Assembly (NCBI GenBank): GCA_964612735.1
Contig: CAZTEB010000002.1
Location: 1 to 43,425, forward strand
DNA length: 43,425 bases
Direction: 5' to 3'
Source: CAZTEB01 sp964612735
GTDB taxonomy: Bacteria; Patescibacteriota; Microgenomatia; UBA1400; PJMF01
The notes under the pieces were generated by a model. The model saw only the letters and a list, made by a program, of their open reading frames with translations. It was not told where the DNA came from and ran no database searches. Positions 39,172-43,425 of this stretch are shown in pieces. The stretch's first letter is position 1. Each line of letters opens with the position of its first letter. The position numbers were made by a program, and so were the translations under genes.

Positions 39172-40563
39172 CTACAACAACCCCAGTTTGTTCAACAACT
39201 GCTTCAAGCTCTGGTGATTCTGCTTCGAAATAATATTTTTGAACCCTAAGCGTTTTGCTTCCTTAATCCTTCTATCAAGGTAGCTTACTGAGCGAATTTC
39301 CCCAAGTAAACCAACTTCTCCTATGAAGACAGTTTTCTTAGGAAGTGCTGTATTCTTGAGTGAACTAGCGATCGCCACCGCTAGTCCCAGATCGGCACCC
39401 GGCTCTCGGATCTTAAACCCGCCCACTGCGCTCAAGAAAATATCTGTGCTACCCAGAGGTAGTTTACAGTGCTTCTGAAGCACAGCCGCCAAGACCTGCA
39501 TTCGAGCTACTTCGACTCCCCGACCAACCCTCCTGGGCATAGCTAACTGTGAAGACACCACTAACCCCTGGACTTCGGCCAATAATGGTCGAGTGCCTTC
39601 CATCACGCACACCGTGGCTGAACCAGCCACTCCCGCTTCACTCTGCTCTAAGAAAAAATCAGAGGGGTTGCTCACTTCTTGGAGACCACTGTCAACCGTT
39701 TTGAAGACCCCGACCTCATCAGTCGCTCCAAACCGATTCTTAATCGCCCTGAGTACACGTAACTGGCCGGTTCTTTCTCCGGAGAGTTCAAGAACTGAGT
39801 CAACAATGTGTTCAAGTACTTTTGGGCCGGCAATCGTGCCGTCTTTGGTGACATGACCGACTAAGAATGTTGGGATGCCCAACCGCTTCACAGCTGAAGT
39901 AAGATTTTCAGCACACTCACGCAATTGACCCACACTACCCGGCGCCCCAGTCAAGTTGCTACTAGTGAGTGTCTGAATACTATCAACTACCACAAGCGCT
40001 GGCTTAGTACTTTCGATGATAGAAAGCACCTCGTCGACATCGCTCGTAGTCGCAAACGACAGTCGTTCGAGAGATTTTGAGAGCTTTTTTGTAGATGTTT
40101 TTGTGTGTTCATTTTCAGCATATCTCTTGATTCTAAGAGATATTTGAGAAGGACTTTCTTCACCTGCGACGTACAACATCGTCTGATCACCGCTGACTGA
40201 GCCTAAAAGTAGCTCTATCACCACCTGTGTCAGCAACGTGCTCTTGCCGATACCTGGCTCACCACCGACGAGCATCACTGCTCCCGGCACAATACCACCA
40301 CCCAGCACCCTGTCCAGCTCGCCAATGCCGGTAGAAATCCTGGTTTTGGAGCCTTTCAGTGGCTCGACCTCTGGAAACGATATGATTTTTTTGGCTAACT
40401 GCTGCTTAGTAAGACTAGGTGCTTGCTTACCACTGCGAGCAGCAGCCTTCTGCGGAGCTACTTCCTCAACCAACGACCCCCACTCGCCACACTGATCGCA
40501 CTGACCTTGCCAGGTCGGAAACTGAGCGCTGCAGCTTTGACACACAAATAATGATTTAGCCAT
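39172..40563 (-). CDS. radA: DNA repair protein RadA
   Basis: 463 residues, normal length. RadA/Sms is a hexameric ATPase that drives branch migration during recombination and transformation. A four-Cys zinc finger (C8, C11, C22, C25), Walker A GEPGIGKST (101-109), Walker B VVVDS (191-195), the RadA-specific KNRFG motif (275-279), and a C-terminal Lon-protease-like domain (SAVGGFKIREPGADL, FIGEVGLLGEIRSV) are all in place. It is 15 bases downstream of the 158-residue gene and probably shares its transcript. With pilins and a DNA-transfer ATPase in the same window, a role in handling imported DNA is a reasonable guess. Confidence 0.96.
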   Translation of the reverse strand: MAKSLFVCQSCSAQFPTWQGQCDQCGEWGSLVEEVAPQKAAARSGKQAPSLTKQQLAKKIISFPEVEPLKGSKTRISTGIGELDRVLGGGIVPGAVMLVGGEPGIGKSTLLTQVVIELLLGSVSGDQTMLYVAGEESPSQISLRIKRYAENEHTKTSTKKLSKSLERLSFATTSDVDEVLSIIESTKPALVVVDSIQTLTSSNLTGAPGSVGQLRECAENLTSAVKRLGIPTFLVGHVTKDGTIAGPKVLEHIVDSVLELSGERTGQLRVLRAIKNRFGATDEVGVFKTVDSGLQEVSNPSDFFLEQSEAGVAGSATVCVMEGTRPLLAEVQGLVVSSQLAMPRRVGRGVEVARMQVLAAVLQKHCKLPLGSTDIFLSAVGGFKIREPGADLGLAVAIASSLKNTALPKKTVFIGEVGLLGEIRSVSYLDRRIKEAKRLGFKNIISKQNHQSLKQLLNKLGLL

Positions 40564-40578
40564 GAAGGTATGGTACCA

Positions 40579-41055
40579 CTATTCAGCGGTGTCCATGGCT
40601 ATTGCCAGCTGAGCAGCTTCGGCTGCCAAATGATCTTGATACTCATCAGGGGTCATCACTGCAAGAATATAGTTAGTGCCCTGCTCCACCAGCACAACCA
40701 TGGGCTGAGCATTGGCACCAGCCACCACCCGCAAGCAGTTGCCCGCTTGATCTACAACCAACTCCATCGGAGCCAGCTGCGGACTAATCACACAAGTATA
40801 TGGTTGCGACTGGGTGTCTTGTGAAAGCCTTGAGGAAATTCTAGGTTGAGCGTCTTGGGTTGCATCAACTATAGGCGCTATCTCAACCTTAGATTCGTCA
40901 AATTGAGTAGCTTTAGCAAACCATCCACAAAGCGTCAGCACTAGCACCAGTCCCAACGTTTTCACTTTATGGTCAGAGGCCTCAGCACAGAGCTCCCCAA
41001 AAAGATCCCACATCAAATCAATAGTCCACTTAGCTCTTGACTGGTTTTCAATCAT
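40579..41055 (-). CDS. Single-span exported protein, unknown function
   Basis: 158 residues. A helical cytoplasmic N-terminus (about 1-30, with WTIDLMWDLFGELCAEA), a span at about 33-48 (TLGLVLVLTLCGWFA), then a polar external part with two Cys (PYTCVI and GNCLRV) that could pair. The end is Ala-rich and helical (DEYQDHLAAEAAQLAIAM). No family was recognised. TATAAT lies 27 bases before the ATG. It precedes radA in what looks like a two-gene unit; a functional link is not evident. Confidence 0.65.
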   Translation of the reverse strand: MIENQSRAKWTIDLMWDLFGELCAEASDHKVKTLGLVLVLTLCGWFAKATQFDESKVEIAPIVDATQDAQPRISSRLSQDTQSQPYTCVISPQLAPMELVVDQAGNCLRVVAGANAQPMVVLVEQGTNYILAVMTPDEYQDHLAAEAAQLAIAMDTAE

Positions 41056-41081
41056 AGTAGGTAACTATCTCAAACTAGAGC

Positions 41082-41087
41082 ATTATA
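41082..41087 (-). promoter_or_regulatory. -10 hexamer upstream of the 158-residue gene and radA
   Basis: Perfect TATAAT on the minus strand with no clear -35. Predicted start near 41075, about 20 bases before the ATG at 41055. Confidence 0.45.
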
Positions 41088-41172
41088 ACCTATGTGTATC
41101 TATTGTGTATCAGAGAGTGTGCTGGTAGAATCTGAGAGTTGTAGAAGTACTAATAGTCTGAAAGATCCCCTC

Positions 41173-41457
41173 ATGAAAGAAAAGTCCCGAAATGCATCGC
41201 CTACACTTTCAAGTATTTTTGAAAGTCTCGTTAGCAACGATCCATCTGTTAGAAACGCCAGGCAACTTGGCAAGCAGGTGGAAACACTAAATACTGCACA
41301 GAATACTAGTGTTGAAACTCCTGAAACTCAAAAATCAAGCAAGCAGCTTATGACTAAAATGAGATTGTTATCTGTGGCGACTCACTACTGGGCCCAAATG
41401 CCTGGAGTACTGAATATACTTTCCGATATACAACGAATAAGAGCCTACGCTCGCTAG
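41173..41457 (+). CDS. Small basic protein of unknown function
   Basis: 94 residues from ATG 41173 (MKEKSRNASPTLSSIFESLV). The frame is open from an ATG at 41092, but the extra 27 residues look non-coding. Helical N-terminus, a Thr/Gln/Ser-rich middle, then a helical end MTKMRLLSVATHYWAQMPGVLNILSDIQRIRAYAR. No signal, span or known motif. The last 4 bases overlap the end of the convergent gene at 41454. Moderate confidence that it is expressed. Confidence 0.45.
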   Translation: MKEKSRNASPTLSSIFESLVSNDPSVRNARQLGKQVETLNTAQNTSVETPETQKSSKQLMTKMRLLSVATHYWAQMPGVLNILSDIQRIRAYAR

Positions 41458-42059
41458 AAACTATACCCGATTTTCTCGAGGACTTTCTGATTTTTAGCAG
41501 CAACTTTTTCGCCGAGCTCGCCCTCTGTTTGGATGCTTAATGAGAGCTTGGTGTCACCAGCTAGACTTTGATAAAACGCCACCTGCGCTTCGATAGCTGA
41601 CTTAGCTACCTTTTCAGATACCTCACTCACCCAGTCAGCTGAGATCAGATACTGACCCAAGTGATAGGTTTGCTCACCACCACCAACAGTAAAACAAATA
41701 CTGTTAGCGATGTGAATGTCACGAGGACGCACCATATGACCCTTGATGCCATGCTTGAGCTCTTTGGGATCTGCAAACGGCAGAATGCCTGAGTACAGCA
41801 GTTTTTCTTGATCAGCTACTTGCTCGGTTCGCTGCTGGGCGGTAGCGCTGACTTGCTCCCAGTTCGAGAGCTCAAACTCACGCTTAATCCACTCATTTTG
41901 CTCATTTGCAGCGACGCGAAGATCGTCACCAAATAGCTTCTTAAGTGCTACAACTATCTTGGGGAATTCTGGAAGATTGACGCCTGCTCCAAGCACTGCC
42001 AAACGAGTGCCGGTGTTGATCTGAACACCTTCGTCACCATCGGTAATCACGTAGGGCAT
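41454..42059 (-). CDS. Conserved-looking protein of unknown function
   Basis: 201 residues, cytoplasmic, no family recognised. Begins MPYVITDGDEGVQINTGTRLAVLGAGVNLPEFPKIV; the middle has helical segments (EWIKREFELSNWEQVSATAQQRTEQVADQEK) and a block HGIKGHMVRPRDIHIANSICFTVGGGEQTYHLGQY; the end is helical. A good ribosome binding site (AAAGGA, about 5 bases before ATG) and an extended -10 promoter (TGG TATAAT, 42122-42114) mark it as a real, separately transcribed gene. Confidence 0.75.
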   Translation of the reverse strand: MPYVITDGDEGVQINTGTRLAVLGAGVNLPEFPKIVVALKKLFGDDLRVAANEQNEWIKREFELSNWEQVSATAQQRTEQVADQEKLLYSGILPFADPKELKHGIKGHMVRPRDIHIANSICFTVGGGEQTYHLGQYLISADWVSEVSEKVAKSAIEAQVAFYQSLAGDTKLSLSIQTEGELGEKVAAKNQKVLEKIGYSF

Positions 42060-42113
42060 AAGTTCCTTTGTATGTGCCGCTCAGGGCAGTGGGATCGGCC
42101 TGTTATGGGTCTA

Positions 42114-42122
42114 ATTATACCA
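42114..42122 (-). promoter_or_regulatory. Extended -10 promoter of the 201-residue gene
   Basis: Minus strand TGG TATAAT (hexamer 42119-42114). Predicted start near 42107, leaving a leader of about 48 bases. Confidence 0.5.
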
Positions 42123-42192
42123 TATATGGGCCTTTTTGGCCTGGGGCAGACGAGAGGTAGAAAAAGAGTGTGCGGTTTGCTGGGCTGATAAA

Positions 42193-42357
42193 CTAGGACT
42201 CAGCTTGTTCGCTCATGGCTTGGACGGTGGCGAGATATGCCTGCATATCCTCTTCCACTTTCTCCCAGTCGCCATCGGCTTCGCGAATAGCGCTAAAGAG
42301 TAAGTCCATGTCGATCAGGAGTTGATCGTCTGTGACGATCATGCGTTGTTTTGCCAT
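42193..42357 (-). CDS. Small acidic protein (54 residues) downstream of S1
   Basis: MAKQRMIVTDDQLLID..., then LFSAIREADGDWEKVEEDMQAYLATVQAMSEQAES. Helical and acidic, no span. It starts 9 bases after the S1 stop and has AAGGA about 6 bases before its ATG, so it is very likely co-translated with S1. No family recognised. A partner or regulator of S1 or the ribosome is a guess from position only. Confidence 0.7.
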   Translation of the reverse strand: MAKQRMIVTDDQLLIDMDLLFSAIREADGDWEKVEEDMQAYLATVQAMSEQAES

Positions 42358-42366
42358 ACTGTTCCT

Positions 42367-43425
42367 TTATCTATACATCTCAGGCGCAGTGGTTGAGACG
42401 ACGCTCAAGCTCATGCGGCGCTGGTCGGGATCGACGCTCTCCACTGTCACAGTCACTGTATCACCTTTTTTGTAGATCTGACCAGGACTCAATTTGCTAC
42501 TGTGAATCAAGCCATCTACACCAGGCTCTACATTGACGAATACGCCAAAGTTCTCGACTCGAGTGACCGTACCATCAAAAGTAGTACCGACCTGATATGA
42601 ATCAGTGATCGACTGCCAAGGATCATCTTGGAGCTGCTTAAGTGAGAGATTGAGTTTGCCATTGTGATCATCGACGCCCAAGACTTTAACTTGGATCTTG
42701 TCGCCAACTTTGTGGTAATCCTTAGGATCGTGCACTTTCTCCCAAGAAATCTCAGAAATGTGCACCAAGCCCTCGACGTGACCAACTTCACCATCCTTGC
42801 CGTCAGAGACAGGCACTTCGACAGTTACGAATAGTCCAAATGGCATCACACCAGAGACGACACCGTCATAGACCTTGCCAGACTCAACTTGCTCGAGAGC
42901 TTGCTCGCGCTGAGCTAGCTCATCAGCTTCAGAGACGTGACGCTCTGAGAAGATAAGGCGGTTTTTCTCACGATCTACTTCGATGGCTTTGACTTGAATA
43001 ATCTTGCCACGCAAGTTTCTGATCTTGCCCATGAACTCTTTACCAAACTGGCTCGATGGCACGAAGCCTCGGACGTTCTCGACCATAACTATCAAGCCAC
43101 CCTTGTTGGCATCGATGCCCTTGGCGTCTAAGATCTGGCCTTCATCTAAGGCTGTCTGGAAGAAATCCCATTTAGCGTCGAGCGCTGCTTGCTTGAGTGA
43201 AAGTGAGATATGACCACGGTCATTTACTGATGACAGCACCTGAGCTTCGATGGTGTCGCCCACCTTCAGCTCTTCGATGTAGTTAGCTGCGATCGAGTAC
43301 TCTTTATCAGCAACCACGCCCTCAGTCTTGGCGCCGATATCGACGATCAACATCTTCTTGGCTTTTTCCTTAATGACGCCAGTGATAGCTTGGCCTTTTT
43401 GAGGCACAATTATCTCGGAAGTTGT
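42367..43425 (-). CDS. rpsA: Ribosomal protein S1-like, four S1 domains visible, 5' end outside window
   Basis: 352 residues visible; the frame is open through the window end (TTSEII precedes a GTG at 43407), so the true start is beyond it. Four OB-fold S1 domains in order: from GQAITGVIKEKAKKMLIVDIG; from EGQILDAKGIDANKGGLIV; from GKVYDGVVSGVMPFGLFV; and from GTTFDGTVTRVENFGVFV. The last two have the GLVHISEIS and GLIHSSKLS signatures, typical of mRNA-binding S1 domains. S1 binds mRNA and helps the 30S subunit start translation; in a genome with many leaderless or weakly marked starts its role may differ from E. coli. It forms a unit with the 54-residue gene downstream. Confidence 0.9.
   Translation of the reverse strand, partial: TTSEIIVPQKGQAITGVIKEKAKKMLIVDIGAKTEGVVADKEYSIAANYIEELKVGDTIEAQVLSSVNDRGHISLSLKQAALDAKWDFFQTALDEGQILDAKGIDANKGGLIVMVENVRGFVPSSQFGKEFMGKIRNLRGKIIQVKAIEVDREKNRLIFSERHVSEADELAQREQALEQVESGKVYDGVVSGVMPFGLFVTVEVPVSDGKDGEVGHVEGLVHISEISWEKVHDPKDYHKVGDKIQVKVLGVDDHNGKLNLSLKQLQDDPWQSITDSYQVGTTFDGTVTRVENFGVFVNVEPGVDGLIHSSKLSPGQIYKKGDTVTVTVESVDPDQRRMSLSVVSTTAPEMYR

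Overview
The window looks like a chromosomal scaffold piece from an uncultured Patescibacteria/CPR bacterium, perhaps of the Microgenomates/WWE3 type; that placement is inference from gene content. The signs are bacterial LeuRS, Rho, Obg, RadA and ribosomal protein S1 interleaved with large secreted proteins, several pseudopilins, a sortase, a TraG-like ATPase and an enormous S74-type surface fibre. Base composition is moderate, no mobile elements or tRNAs were seen, and TAA, TAG and TGA all end genes, so the standard code applies. A run of ten Ns (28329-28338) marks a scaffold join.

Layout. 1-2404 (minus): leuS with a frameshift near 821-834, preceded by what reads as a complete ribosome-mediated attenuator: a 15-codon leader peptide with four Leu codons, alternative hairpins and a terminator. 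2456-10100 (plus): a small membrane protein, then a cell-surface cluster of a polytopic membrane protein, two WxL-like secreted proteins, two DUF916-like membrane-anchored Ig proteins and a large Ig/linker/carboxypeptidase-regulatory-like protein. 10120-13298: an unknown single-span protein, an AT-rich gap, a PaaX-like regulator and a second gap. 13299-26021 (plus): one reading frame of about 4240 codons interrupted by a single in-frame TAA at 18786. It encodes two tyrosine-recombinase core-binding-like domains, one membrane span, thousands of residues of fibre repeats and two S74 chaperone domains. 26084-28740: four type IV pilin-like genes, one plus and three in a minus-strand row. 28811-30898: an O-antigen-ligase-like membrane protein with TPRs. 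30880-36674 (minus): Obg, a LysM/M23 peptidase, Rho, a 42-residue membrane peptide, a sortase, a non-coding stretch with a strong hairpin and a bidirectional terminator, and a small unknown gene. 36944-39166 (plus): TraG/VirD4-like ATPase. 39172-43425: RadA, several unknown small genes and four S1 domains of a ribosomal protein S1 that runs off the window.

How it fits together. Most of the accessory content serves the cell surface: secreted WxL-like proteins with membrane-anchored partners, a giant fibre, pilins, a ligase-like glycan enzyme, a sortase and a murein hydrolase. This suits an episymbiont that must hold a host and take up material. A recurring promoter pattern stands out: at 2765, 26084, 28811, 32091 and 36944 a -10-like hexamer ends exactly 7 bases before the ATG, which predicts leaderless mRNAs. 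The leuS leader peptide appears to start almost at its predicted transcription start in the same way.
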